The notes beneath the pieces are model-generated. The model did not search any database and was not told the DNA's origin. It was given only the letters and a program-made list of their open reading frames with translations. Shown in pieces: positions 14,035-22,165 of a stretch of 24,543 bases of DNA; within the stretch, counting starts at the first letter, position 1, and each line of letters opens with the position of its first letter. The stretch lies in IMG/VR virus record IMGVR_UViG_3300022200_007400, positions 1-24,543 of that record. One strand, given 5' to 3'. This stretch comes from a virus. The position numbers were made by a program, and so were the translations under genes.

Positions 14035-16050
14035 TTAATATCCTCTGATTCCTTGGAGTTTAGGAGATGAGATTCCGAGATCCTTCGCGAATCTTCCAAA
14101 GTGCTTAAAAGGTTGGATTACTACGGTTTGAGATGCGTTCGATCCTCCCTGCTGGAGATTTCGAACCCCTTGCTCTCCTCCGATTCTTCTTACTGTAGCT
14201 CTATCGAGAACCGCTTCCCCTTTCAATACTCGAGCGGTAGATTCATCCTGAGCGAGTCCACCCATGTGGAAGGAAGGCATCTGCTGAGACATAACGACCC
14301 CGAGCTGAGCGGCCCCGATACCAGTAGCGATACCAGCTTGAATAAAGTTGAATGGAGGGATTAATTTTTGAGCTGCGATAATCGCCTCTGCGGTTTTCAT
14401 CGCTACTTCAGCCATAGACATTCCCTTCTGGAATACGAATAGAGCTCGGAGCTGCTTTCGCTTCTTCTCATATGCATCGCGCTCGATATCGCTCATTTTC
14501 GCGAGTTCTTCGCGCTTCTTATCGCTCATATCGATCTCGAGCTGAGAGTTCTTAATCAGATTCTCCCCAAGCTCAGCAGCTACGGATCCGAACTCGATGA
14601 GCGATTCGAGATTCTTCTTCGCTCCCTCTTCTCGTAACTTCTGGAGATCCTCTTCGTTCTCCTTCTCTTTATCTTGATTTTCGATTTTCTGTTCATGCCT
14701 TAATGATTCGATGACCATCGCGGCCTCTGCTTCTCTACCAGTAGCGATACCCAATAGCTCAATATCTGCGATCTGCTCTTGGATTCGTTCCTTCGCTGCG
14801 AGTTTCTTTCGCCCTTCTTCGGAGATGAATGCTTCCGCGAGAGCCTTATCCATTTTCTTCTGTAGATCTAGCTCTTTCGATTGATCCTCTCCCATCGCGA
14901 GTGCTTCTTCCATCAGCTTATTATATTTCTCTTTCGCATCTACTGCGCGCTCATCTGAATCCGCTCTCTTAGAACTCTGTTTGGATGCTTCCTCAGTAGC
15001 CTCCGCGAGTTCGTTCTCAAGAGTAACCATTTCTCTCGCTAATCGAATCGCTTCTTCTTGAGCTACAGTTACTTTCTGGATATTTTGATTCTGCTTTGCG
15101 GCTTCTGCGGTTACAGATTTCTGGAGAATCATTAACGCAGCATGAACCCCATTTTGCTTACTGGTGAGATCTAGATTATTACTGATTAGATCGTTCTGCA
15201 ATTGTAATTGTCTTAATCTTTCGATCTCAGCATCCGAGAGAGCTAGCTTTCCAACCTCTGTATAATTACTGAGGAGAGCATTCACCATCTTGACATTATT
15301 CTCGGCTTCCTTCGCTGCTTCCTTCGCGAACTTGATATTCCCAAGGAACGCAACCTCAGCAGCCTCTCCAGCCTTCTCGAGATCGTATTCGTACTGGGTT
15401 ATTTGACCTGTAAGTAATTTATAATCTCTCTGGAGATCTCGAACCTTCGCTCCAGCATCTACGAGATTATCTTCCTGCTCTAGCTGAGAGGTAGCGAGAG
15501 CCTCTTGAGCATCCTTAAGCTCGAGAGTTAACTGTCTCGCTTTCTCGAGTTCCGCTTGATGCGCTACATATCCCAGAGTTAAGGCTCCAATCGCTACTCC
15601 AGCAGCTACTACAACAGGATTCAGAGCAGTAACGCTCATGGTTAAGCCTTCCACTACTGCGAACATATCCGCGAGGCCATCCGCGGCCTCTGCTACTTGA
15701 GGATTCACACCTCGAAGAGCCAATCCCACAGAGGAGAATCCGCGATCAATATCTCCAGATGATTCCGCTACACGTTCTAACCGTTCCTCGGCTCTCCTCG
15801 CGCTATCTGCTAAATCATCGAAATCCTTCGCTCCTCGCGAGGCTGCGTTCGCTGCTTCTCTCGCTGCCTTCTTTGATGCTTCAGCAGCTTGCTTCGATGC
15901 CTTCTCAGCTTGCTTGAGTTGCCTATCGAGAGCGGCTACCATCTTCCGAGCTTCCGCTTCGGTTACGTTGGGCATCTGTTTAAGCTTCGCGATTAGATCC
16001 TTGAGATCCGCTTTATACGCGATATTAATCGATCTTTTCTCTTCAGCCAT
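14035..16050 (-). CDS. tail tape measure protein
   Basis: 671 residues. Long Ala/Lys/Glu-rich coiled coil at ~40-110, a hydrophobic Gly/Val/Ala stretch at ~125-165 (VVEGLTMSVTALNPVVVAAGVAIGAL), more coiled coil to ~550, then a Gly/Ala/Ile segment (IIAAQKLIPPFNFIQAGIATGIGAAQLGVV). The end has the FHMGGLAQDESTARVLKGEAVLDR pattern typical of tape-measure C-termini. It sets tail length; at about 1.5 angstrom per residue it predicts a tail near 100 nm. It begins with a TAATG overlap of the gp10-like gene. Confidence 0.9.
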   Translation of the reverse strand: MAEEKRSINIAYKADLKDLIAKLKQMPNVTEAEARKMVAALDRQLKQAEKASKQAAEASKKAAREAANAASRGAKDFDDLADSARRAEERLERVAESSGDIDRGFSSVGLALRGVNPQVAEAADGLADMFAVVEGLTMSVTALNPVVVAAGVAIGALTLGYVAHQAELEKARQLTLELKDAQEALATSQLEQEDNLVDAGAKVRDLQRDYKLLTGQITQYEYDLEKAGEAAEVAFLGNIKFAKEAAKEAENNVKMVNALLSNYTEVGKLALSDAEIERLRQLQLQNDLISNNLDLTSKQNGVHAALMILQKSVTAEAAKQNQNIQKVTVAQEEAIRLAREMVTLENELAEATEEASKQSSKRADSDERAVDAKEKYNKLMEEALAMGEDQSKELDLQKKMDKALAEAFISEEGRKKLAAKERIQEQIADIELLGIATGREAEAAMVIESLRHEQKIENQDKEKENEEDLQKLREEGAKKNLESLIEFGSVAAELGENLIKNSQLEIDMSDKKREELAKMSDIERDAYEKKRKQLRALFVFQKGMSMAEVAMKTAEAIIAAQKLIPPFNFIQAGIATGIGAAQLGVVMSQQMPSFHMGGLAQDESTARVLKGEAVLDRATVRRIGGEQGVRNLQQGGSNASQTVVIQPFKHFGRFAKDLGISSPKLQGIRGY

Positions 16051-16523
16051 TATATCCTCCGCATGAGATCATCAGCGAGAGCGGAGATAACCTTCTTCGC
16101 TTCTTTATTCTGTGGTTTGATCATGAGCTCGGTAGCTACTCTTCTACCAGTAGGCTGGATAATCTCCCTTCCCTGATTATTCTCCGAATCGATCCCGAAC
16201 TTGATAGCCCATGAATAAGGAGCAGTATTTCGGAGATATCCCTCGAATCCCCCATCGGGAGTTATGCGATATCCACGCTCGAATTTCTTCCAAGATTCTT
16301 TAGTGGTTCGCTTGAAAAATACAATCTTCCCATCTCTATCGGTTCGAATCTGGGGTTGTCTTACTGGCCAATCTCGAATCGCTTCGCGTTCAATCTGCTC
16401 TAACGTTCCATCGATGATAGCTCTCGCGTTCGGAGCTACCTTATCGATGAAACCTGTATAGAACTGTTGGAGATCTGTATCAATCTCGATTCCAGCTCTC
16501 CCAGTGGTTATTTTTGTGCTCAT
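16050..16523 (-). CDS. HK97 gp10-like minor structural protein
   Basis: 157 residues. DWPVRQPQI (~54-62) followed by a Ser/Trp/Phe helix (KESWKKFERGYRI) and LRNTAPYSWAIKFG (~98-111) recall the 'aPvdTG.L..S' and 'v.N.apYA...E.G' pattern of HK97-gp10 head-tail or tail completion proteins. Its position between the tail chaperone and the tape measure is slightly unusual, since gp10-like genes usually come before the tail tube. The start shares an ATGA overlap with the stop of the chaperone's frameshifted extension, which independently supports that extension being translated. Confidence 0.6.
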   Translation of the reverse strand: MSTKITTGRAGIEIDTDLQQFYTGFIDKVAPNARAIIDGTLEQIEREAIRDWPVRQPQIRTDRDGKIVFFKRTTKESWKKFERGYRITPDGGFEGYLRNTAPYSWAIKFGIDSENNQGREIIQPTGRRVATELMIKPQNKEAKKVISALADDLMRRI

Positions 16524-17079
16524 CTTTTAGCTCTCCGAATCATCTCTTCCATTCTAGCCCTTTTTATCGCTTCTTGTCTATCCTTTCTTGATTCTGGAGA
16601 TTCATTGGATAATCGATATTCCGCGAGAACTGAGATTCGGAGATCTTCGGAGAGGCTATAGAACCATTCAGGATCCTTCCCCCATCGGAGAGCGATCTGG
16701 AGAGCTAGATAATCTAGCCATCCTCGGGAGCTTGCGTAAAATTTGCGCGCTCTTCGACCTCATCCTCTGAAGGGATAATCTTCATCATCTCCACCAGAAG
16801 AGAACTACCCATCTCATATACTGCGCTCGGAGCTACTCCGTTCTCCAGTAGTCTATCGAGAATCTTATGCCCATATGCGATCGGATCCCCAGAGGAGATC
16901 GGATAGGCTGGAAGGATTCGAGCGTGATCTACGCATAGAGCGATAGAAGCTGCGCATAATCTTCCAAGCTGAGCTCTATTAGGAGTACTCCCCCAGATGC
17001 TCACAAAGTCTAAACAAGTTGCGATAGAACTCGGGAGCCTTGATTCATGCTTCCCGAGTTTTTTCAAGTCTAATTCCAT
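16520..17079 (-). CDS. tail assembly chaperone GT fusion (programmed -1 frameshift)
   Basis: The same start as the 121-aa product, but ribosomes slipping -1 at 16744-16738 (A AAT TTT) continue into a second frame for 72 codons, giving a product of about 186 residues. The extension runs YASSRGWLDYLALQIALRWG, then KDPEWFYSLSEDLRISVLAEYR, then a charged helix ending RRAKR. It has no start codon and no binding site of its own, keeps clear protein-like composition to its TGA, and fills a 190-base stretch otherwise empty on this strand. Known tail chaperone pairs (lambda gpG/gpGT type) sit here, between tail tube and tape measure, and use the long form to recruit tape measure. Confidence 0.85.
16714..17079 (-). 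CDS. tail assembly chaperone, short (G) form
   Basis: 121 residues, mostly helical. It starts MELDLKKLGKHESRLPSS and ends TQAPEDG, with GGAGGTACGA immediately upstream of the ATG. It follows the tail tube gene by 21 bases. The zero-frame TAG lies eight codons after the slippery site, so unshifted ribosomes yield this abundant short form. Family assignment depends on position plus the frameshift architecture; primary sequence alone would not name it. Confidence 0.8.
   Translation of the reverse strand: MELDLKKLGKHESRLPSSIATCLDFVSIWGSTPNRAQLGRLCAASIALCVDHARILPAYPISSGDPIAYGHKILDRLLENGVAPSAVYEMGSSLLVEMMKIIPSEDEVEERANFTQAPEDG
16738..16744 (-). promoter_or_regulatory. -1 frameshift slippery heptamer A AAT TTT
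   Basis: On the minus strand codons GCA-AAT-TTT carry the heptamer A AAT TTT (X XXY YYZ) exactly in the zero frame. A hairpin at 16723-16699 follows 14 bases downstream: GCTAGA pairs with TCTAGC around a three-base loop, extended by GGA/TCC across an internal loop. It overlaps the zero-frame stop and could stall ribosomes. Confidence 0.8.
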
Positions 17080-17100
17080 TCGTACCTCCTATGGATTAGA

Positions 17101-17604
17101 TTAGGTTGGGCCTGTAACGGTTACTCCACCATAACAAGTAAAATTCAGAGTAAAGCTCGAAGGATCTCCCTCTGAGAAATCCAGAGAACATACACATTTA
17201 GCGAGAGTAACAGTATGATCCGCAGCATCTCCGAAATCCGTTCCTTCTGCGGTGTACTTAATATCTACGCAGTAATGCTCGATATAAGGAGTTCCAGTAG
17301 CACCAGTAGAAACATTAGTACTATATACTCCGCTTTTATTGATGAAATCACGAACTCCACCCACTTGAGTGGCATCTGTAAATTGTCGGAAATGGAATGA
17401 GAACGAACCTGTTTTCGCTTGCTCATCTTGCTTCCGAATCGCTGCGAAATTACCGCGATCCATTACTACCAGCTCCGAGAACTGTTGAGGATCGGAGAAG
17501 GTAAAGTTACCATCTTCGTAGGCTACATCGAGGGAAGCTGCTCCCCCATCGAGAAGAGTTATAAGACCATCGCGTTTAGTCTTGGGAACTACTGAATAAG
17601 CCAT
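17101..17604 (-). CDS. major tail tube protein
   Basis: 167 residues, beta-rich, starting MAYSVVPKTKRDGLITLLDG. A central FHFRQFTD segment (~70-77) and a C-terminal LDFSEGDPSSFTLNFTCYGGVTVTG match tube proteins, which end with strands of the form 'f.egd...tltf.cyG.v'. A strong AGGAGG six bases before the ATG implies high expression. The codons are more selective than in neighbouring genes, as in the capsid gene. It lies between the tail terminator-like gene and the chaperone pair, as expected. Confidence 0.8.
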   Translation of the reverse strand: MAYSVVPKTKRDGLITLLDGGAASLDVAYEDGNFTFSDPQQFSELVVMDRGNFAAIRKQDEQAKTGSFSFHFRQFTDATQVGGVRDFINKSGVYSTNVSTGATGTPYIEHYCVDIKYTAEGTDFGDAADHTVTLAKCVCSLDFSEGDPSSFTLNFTCYGGVTVTGPT

Positions 17605-17645
17605 CGCGGCCTCCTGTGTTATGATTTATATTCTATCCGAATATA

Positions 17646-18074
17646 TTAGATAGTGTGTAAGATATTGAAGGTTAATGAGATGATTATATATTCCTGAGAA
17701 TCGGTTACGACTCTTTGAGATTGGAGATATCGAATAGTAAACGCATTATCCGAACTATACGCTCCGAGGATTCCTTGGATTACCTCCTGCTCAGTATCGA
17801 GAGCGAGATCGTAATCAGTAGGATAGACATCGAGCGGCCTCAATCGATACGCGAAGGTAACGATCATCGGAGTAGACATATAAACCCCGATTCCTCTGCG
17901 TTGCCTCTCTTCCATCGCTACTGAGTTCGCTACTCCTACCGCGAAGGCCTTATTCGCGATAGTGTTTTCAGTTCTCCCGAAATAGTCTGGAGTATGATTG
18001 GATTCTTTAAATCCTGTAATCGTAGCGACCTTCGAAGCGATCTGCTTTCGAATACTCGAGAGGGATTGAGCCAT
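17646..18074 (-). CDS. tail terminator-like protein
   Basis: 142 residues. Starts MAQSLSSIRKQIASKVATI with a helix, then a beta sheet domain including GIGVYMSTPMIVTFAYRLRP and a final pair of strands (QRVVTDSQEYIIISLTFNILHTI). Length, layout and position just before the tail tube fit the gpU-like tail terminators that cap the tail and join it to the head. The start overlaps the upstream stop (TAATG). The call is from position and fold pattern. Confidence 0.65.
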   Translation of the reverse strand: MAQSLSSIRKQIASKVATITGFKESNHTPDYFGRTENTIANKAFAVGVANSVAMEERQRRGIGVYMSTPMIVTFAYRLRPLDVYPTDYDLALDTEQEVIQGILGAYSSDNAFTIRYLQSQRVVTDSQEYIIISLTFNILHTI

Positions 18075-18841
18075 TATCTTCTCCTACGGAAGGAACCGAA
18101 CCTTCCTGGATTGGATAAAAATATTACTGGTTGTTTAGCAATTCGGTTATTTGGCTGCTCAGATAAACCATTATGATCATGATCATAGATGAAATTAATC
18201 CGCTTCCATTCATCCTGATATTGTCTAAAATGCTCATTCGCGAGATCCAGATATCTTCCGTTCGATTGACCAAGAGAGGAATGGAAATCTCGGAAGATAT
18301 AATAGAGGGATAGATTCTGATGAGCAGATCGGAAGGCCTCTGGAGACATTACAAGATATTCCAATCCTCCTCCCTCTTGTCTCATTCTCTGGAGCATGGT
18401 ATACCATGCTTCATCGATATAAGATTGATAGGAGGATAGATTCGAAGGTCTAATATCTGCGAGCTGCGAATATGTAGCAGTAATATCAGCATCCGATACT
18501 ACTGGGTATAATCTTCGAAGGACTACGGAAGCCATTCTTCGGAAGATATATTCCTCTCCTACAATTGTAATCTTCCACTCTTGGAGGTAGCCTTCCCCGA
18601 GGATGAGCGAGTCACCCATAATCCCTGCTGAATGAACGTAAGTAGGAACATTAGCAGGATAGGAAGCAGTAGCATTATCGATTAACTTGGTTTGATCTGG
18701 TTTGTAGAGAGTATACCGAACCGCATCAGGAACTACGAGAAGGCCATCACGATAGATGGGGAGCGTACTCGTATTCGCTTTCCCTCGCTCGAGGAGCTCT
18801 GGGATCTTGATCTGGGGAGCGTATGGTATACTGGTAGACAT
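18074..18841 (-). CDS. head-tail connector / structural protein
   Basis: 255 residues with no named family. It begins with an extended Pro-rich segment (MSTSIPYAPQIKIPELLERG), then a beta domain (YRDGLLVVPDAVRYTLYKPDQ; EWKITIVGEEYIFRR), then a helical region with a Tyr-rich TYSQLADIRPSNLSSYQSYIDEAWYTMLQR, as in connector proteins that carry a helical bundle. It ends in a basic GRFGSFRRRR. It lies between a capsid-side gene and the tail terminator and is coupled to both by TAATG overlaps, so head-tail adaptor is the best guess. Confidence 0.5.
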   Translation of the reverse strand: MSTSIPYAPQIKIPELLERGKANTSTLPIYRDGLLVVPDAVRYTLYKPDQTKLIDNATASYPANVPTYVHSAGIMGDSLILGEGYLQEWKITIVGEEYIFRRMASVVLRRLYPVVSDADITATYSQLADIRPSNLSSYQSYIDEAWYTMLQRMRQEGGGLEYLVMSPEAFRSAHQNLSLYYIFRDFHSSLGQSNGRYLDLANEHFRQYQDEWKRINFIYDHDHNGLSEQPNNRIAKQPVIFLSNPGRFGSFRRRR

Positions 18842-19506
18842 TAGAATAACTCTCTATATATTTCGATTCCATTCGATTCGAATCGCTGAATACATTCTAT
18901 CATATCATCTTTGATTTGGTAGGCTTGATTCATCTCGATTTTAACTTCGGGGATATGCTGAGAGGATGCGAGCCTATCAATCGTTTTTTGATGAGTGATA
19001 GTTTGCAGTTCCCAGAAATGAGATTCGATAGGAGATAGAGTTCCATCGAGTACGAGTTTCGCGCTCCACTTTCGGAAGGCCTCGCGATCAAATTTCTTGA
19101 TAACTCGGTTCCCTACGGTTCGAACGCTCTCCCAGATTGGAGAATGGTATCTTCCTCCTCGTACTGGATAAACGTTAATGTATTGGAACCGCTCAGGATT
19201 TAGATATATCCATCCATCCTGCTGGAGCTTACCGATTCGAGAACCTGGATTCCCAAGCTCTCCAGAAACTTGATGGATACCATTTACTCCAGGAACGATA
19301 TATTCTAATCGAATATTCGGAAGGAAGAATCCCTTCTTAACTATCTTCGAGCTCTTTCCATTCTGTACTTCGAGATCAAAATAATGGAACATCCAGTTCG
19401 ATGGATGCCATTTATAATAGAATGGATGGTTCGGAGGCTCGGGGAGAACCTGTTGGGGATTCGCTCGCTGCGGAGCCCAAGGTTGGGGAGTGAATGTATT
19501 ACTCAT
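18841..19506 (-). CDS. hypothetical structural-module protein
   Basis: 221 residues, rich in Pro, Trp, His and Tyr at the N-terminus (PQPWAPQRANPQQVLPEPPN, then HPFYYKWHPSNWMFHYFDLE), with an alpha/beta remainder. I do not recognise it. It is the first gene after the capsid terminator. A GAGGTAC site lies upstream, though 14-15 bases from the ATG rather than the usual five. Position suggests a neck or connector component. Confidence 0.55.
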   Translation of the reverse strand: MSNTFTPQPWAPQRANPQQVLPEPPNHPFYYKWHPSNWMFHYFDLEVQNGKSSKIVKKGFFLPNIRLEYIVPGVNGIHQVSGELGNPGSRIGKLQQDGWIYLNPERFQYINVYPVRGGRYHSPIWESVRTVGNRVIKKFDREAFRKWSAKLVLDGTLSPIESHFWELQTITHQKTIDRLASSQHIPEVKIEMNQAYQIKDDMIECIQRFESNGIEIYRELF

Positions 19507-19535
19507 AATTTTTTGTACCTCATTGAAATTATAGG

Positions 19536-19561
19536 AAAAGAGGAGAGAGAAATCCCTCTCC
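19536..19561 (-). terminator. terminator after the major capsid gene
   Basis: On the minus strand GGAGAG (19561-19556) pairs with CTCTCC (19547-19542) and is followed by TCTTTT. A second small hairpin, CCCTT/AAGGG (19561-19574), precedes it. The stop of the capsid gene is ~30 bases upstream. The T-run is short, so read-through to the connector genes is likely. Confidence 0.6.
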
Positions 19562-19591
19562 CCTTAACCAAGGGAAAAATAATCGATTCGA

Positions 19592-20527
19592 TTATACGTT
19601 AGTAGCGATCTCTACTCCGCGATCGTTATCGATGATAGCCATACCAAGATAGCAGTGGCCTACGATTCGAGTCAATGCCTTCGTAGCATCGCGATCCATC
19701 TCTACCATAACCTCACCCATCTCCATAGTTTGAGCTGCACCTGGTAAAGCTGCTGGCATACCAGTAGCGTAACCGATAGCACCAGGAGCGAACATAGCTC
19801 CTTGATATGCTGAGGTATCATCCAAAACATAAGAAGAGGTATAGAGTTCAACACCCAAGAAAGAACCTTTATAATGAGATCCCTTCGCTGAGATTGCATC
19901 GTAAGAAGCAGGAATAAACTGGATAATCCCGTTCGTTTCGTTACGGATTGAATCTTGAAGCTCTGCGAACTGAGATGGATGCAATACGCATACATAAGGC
20001 CCAGGAGCTCCTTTATTTGTTCCAGCAGATTCCAGAGTTTGGATAGCATCTAACAAAACTGAAACGCTCATCGCAGCAGCAGCACCCACCTGAGCAGTAA
20101 AACCAGTAAAAACCGCAGCGGTTAACCTAGCGAAGAGAGCATCATAAGATTTAGCGATATGCTCAGCGATACGGAACGGATCGATATCACCAGCTCCCAT
20201 ACCAGTCATAGAAGCCATATCAGTGATCGAGTAAGCGAGAGCGTTTCGCTTAACTACGACATCTACGTGACCATCTACCAAAGCTTTATCAGATACTGCA
20301 TCACCTTCGGTAGCACCAGTGAACTGAGAGAAGTCTGATTCACCATCGAGGAACGCTTTTCGAACTCGAACGGTATCAGAACCGAGGCCATTAATAGAAC
20401 CTACAAAATCCATGAATGGAGTATTACGAAGGTTTACGCTATCCTTAAGGAGTAAGCGGATTTCTTGAGAGATCATTTGGGCTAGTCGAAGATCACCGAC
20501 TAAGCCATTATTTGTTATTGTTGACAT
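19592..20527 (-). CDS. major capsid protein (HK97-fold-like)
   Basis: 311 residues. Early helix LAQMISQEIRLLLKDS, then GSDTVRVRKAFL, the loop region VVVKRNALAYSITDMA, a spine-like helix (DPFRIAEHIAKSYDALFARLTAAVF), FVCVLHPSQF-type strand (VCVLHPSQFAELQDS) and a C-terminal RDATKALTRIVGHCYLGMAI. Size and order match HK97-fold capsid proteins, and it lies between scaffold and connector genes. No separate protease gene is seen; a scaffold is. Codon choice (GCA/GCT, CCA, GTA/GTT) is more selective than in neighbours, as expected for the most abundant virion protein. It has its own promoter and is flanked by terminators. The binding site is weak (GGTG). Confidence 0.85.
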   Translation of the reverse strand: MSTITNNGLVGDLRLAQMISQEIRLLLKDSVNLRNTPFMDFVGSINGLGSDTVRVRKAFLDGESDFSQFTGATEGDAVSDKALVDGHVDVVVKRNALAYSITDMASMTGMGAGDIDPFRIAEHIAKSYDALFARLTAAVFTGFTAQVGAAAAMSVSVLLDAIQTLESAGTNKGAPGPYVCVLHPSQFAELQDSIRNETNGIIQFIPASYDAISAKGSHYKGSFLGVELYTSSYVLDDTSAYQGAMFAPGAIGYATGMPAALPGAAQTMEMGEVMVEMDRDATKALTRIVGHCYLGMAIIDNDRGVEIATNV

Positions 20528-20605
20528 AGTAACACCATGAAAAGAAAGAATATTGGATTAGTTACGGGTTTTCTGCTATTACGGGAGCGACCCTACCCTT
20601 ATCAA

Positions 20606-20634
20606 AGTATAAACGAATCTGCGAGCATCCGCAA
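20606..20634 (-). promoter_or_regulatory. promoter of the major capsid gene
   Basis: On the minus strand TTGCGG (20634-20629) and TATACT (20611-20606) are separated by exactly 17 bases, right after the T-run of the preceding terminator. Transcription from here would give a leader of about 75 bases before the capsid ATG. TTATACTTTGATAA around the -10 recurs inside the hairpin-rich gene at 6822-6835. Confidence 0.5.
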
Positions 20635-20637
20635 GAC

Positions 20638-20664
20638 AAAAAAAACCCCCGAGAGGATCGGGGG
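20638..20664 (-). terminator. strong terminator before the capsid gene
   Basis: CCCCCG (20646-20651) pairs with CGGGGG (20659-20664) around a seven-base loop, and the minus strand continues with eight T (20645-20638). It lies ~50 bases after the stop of the fibre-like gene, so it ends that transcript and isolates the capsid gene. Confidence 0.9.
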
Positions 20665-20712
20665 AAAAGGAAGCGAGGTACGAACTCCCTTTATTATGGG
20701 AAACTTGAGGGA

Positions 20713-22089
20713 TTAGATAGATACTACGATCTCAGCACCAGTAACATTGATTACAGATTTGACCTTTACGTTATTACTATCTACGAGCTGAACATCCAAT
20801 TGGATTAGATTACCGCTTGAGTCATAAGCAGATACATGAACGATTTTCTTACCCAATCCATGATTCAAAGTAGCGAAGGTATTAGCAGTCAAGTTCTGAG
20901 GAGCGAACTCTTTACGAAAATCATTAATATCTACTAGGATCTCCCCTTTAGTATTATCGTACTGAGCCAAGTTATCCGAGCTAGCATCTGCGGAGATAGC
21001 TTGCTGAGCTCTTGCATTTGTGAAATACAGATTCGTTCCTTCGCTTACATCCGAGGTAGATGCACTCAATGAGAACTCACCAGCTCCATCCCAAGATAAA
21101 CCAGTACCAGCAGCGAACTCAGCAAAGATATCGCTCAAAGCTACTGAGAGATCATTATTTACATCTTTCGTTAGAAGTTGAACATCTGGAGCGGATAGAG
21201 TCTGGATACCGAGAGCGGCTTTCGCTCTTGCATTCGTGAAATACAAGTTCGAACCTTCCGCAATATCACCAGTATCAGCAGTTAACTGAATTACACCAGA
21301 AGAATAACTCAAACCAGCACCAGTAACCGAGATCGCTCCTTGAGCTCTTGCATCTGTGAACCATAGATTAGTGGCTCCAGCTTGCTCTACTACGTGATCG
21401 GTATCAACGGCTAATGAAATCGCTCCCGTTAAGCTATTGTAAGAGATACCGTTACCAGATACGCTAATCGCTCCGCGTGCTCTAGAATCTTTATAGTATA
21501 GATTATTGCTCCCTTCGGAGATGCCATCGGTATCGACATTCAAAGAGAATGCACCATTCGCGCTATCGTAAGACAAACCAGAACCAGCAGAGAAGAATCC
21601 GCGGATCTCAGCTTGATCAGCAGTAAAAACACCAGTAGAAGCATTATAATCGATACCGCTCGATGCGCTTAAAGCAGCTCTTACTTCTGCATTGCTTACG
21701 GTTTGACCTTCGATCTCAGTAAAATCAGTAGCATCAGCAGCAGAACCACCATTATGAATCCAAGTTTGAGCGCGACCAGTTACACCAGTCAAGATGATGA
21801 TATCACCTTCTTGTTTTTCATCTCCTACAGTATAGTTAGATGAAACCCAGTTCGAGATACTTGTAGCGGTAGTATCTACAGCTACATCGGTGATGGTGAG
21901 AGGCTTCAATTTTAATTGCTTCTCTCCGTTCACTGTTACGAGCTCAGCATAATTCGCGCTATCTGTAGCAATTCCGACTACTGCGTTCGCTTCCAAGTAT
22001 GCTCGGGTTACTGCGTGATTATCTGCGGTTGGGGCTTGGTTAAGTTGTACCACGCCTTCAAATACGTTTGTTGGGGCTAAAAAGTCCAT
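20713..22089 (-). CDS. fibre-like repeat protein of the capsid region
   Basis: About 458 residues from ATG 22089, which has GGAG at good spacing; an ATG at 22101 overlaps that site and is less likely. The middle holds four tandem units with the signature 'EGS-NLYFTNARA..AI' (variants NLYYKDSRARGAI, NLWFTDARAQGAI, NLYFTNARAKAAL, NLYFTNARAQQAI), each preceded by a 'G.G.SY.S..G.I.L.VDTD' strand set. This repeat is common in phage fibre proteins and builds trimeric beta-helical shafts. The end (NHGLGKKIVHVSAYDSSGNL ... INVTGAEIVVSI) is a separate globular domain shared with the small gene at 22149-22364. Being just upstream of the capsid gene it may be a head fibre rather than a tail fibre. Confidence 0.75.
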   Translation of the reverse strand: MDFLAPTNVFEGVVQLNQAPTADNHAVTRAYLEANAVVGIATDSANYAELVTVNGEKQLKLKPLTITDVAVDTTATSISNWVSSNYTVGDEKQEGDIIILTGVTGRAQTWIHNGGSAADATDFTEIEGQTVSNAEVRAALSASSGIDYNASTGVFTADQAEIRGFFSAGSGLSYDSANGAFSLNVDTDGISEGSNNLYYKDSRARGAISVSGNGISYNSLTGAISLAVDTDHVVEQAGATNLWFTDARAQGAISVTGAGLSYSSGVIQLTADTGDIAEGSNLYFTNARAKAALGIQTLSAPDVQLLTKDVNNDLSVALSDIFAEFAAGTGLSWDGAGEFSLSASTSDVSEGTNLYFTNARAQQAISADASSDNLAQYDNTKGEILVDINDFRKEFAPQNLTANTFATLNHGLGKKIVHVSAYDSSGNLIQLDVQLVDSNNVKVKSVINVTGAEIVVSI

Positions 22090-22145
22090 TTTGATCTCCA
22101 TGGAGTGTAATAATCTAGATTAGAGGAATGCTATCCTCGCTCTAA

Positions 22146-22165
22146 AGATTATCTCAAGATAATCT
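22146..22165 (-). other. hairpin across a stop codon
   Basis: AGATTATC (22146-22153) pairs with GATAATCT (22158-22165) around four bases, spanning the stop of the 71-aa gene. A further TTAGAG/CTCTAA pair (22120-22125/22140-22145) follows on the minus strand. No T-run; probably an mRNA structure before the fibre gene. Confidence 0.45.

Noticed and set aside
16467-16770. Plus-strand frames of ~60-65 codons opposite the chaperone extension
   Set aside because: They are shadows of the frameshifted minus-strand extension and lack binding sites and domain features.
20713-22089. Diversity-generating retroelement target in the fibre gene
   Set aside because: No reverse transcriptase gene or template repeat is visible in the window, and the repeats are ordinary shaft repeats.
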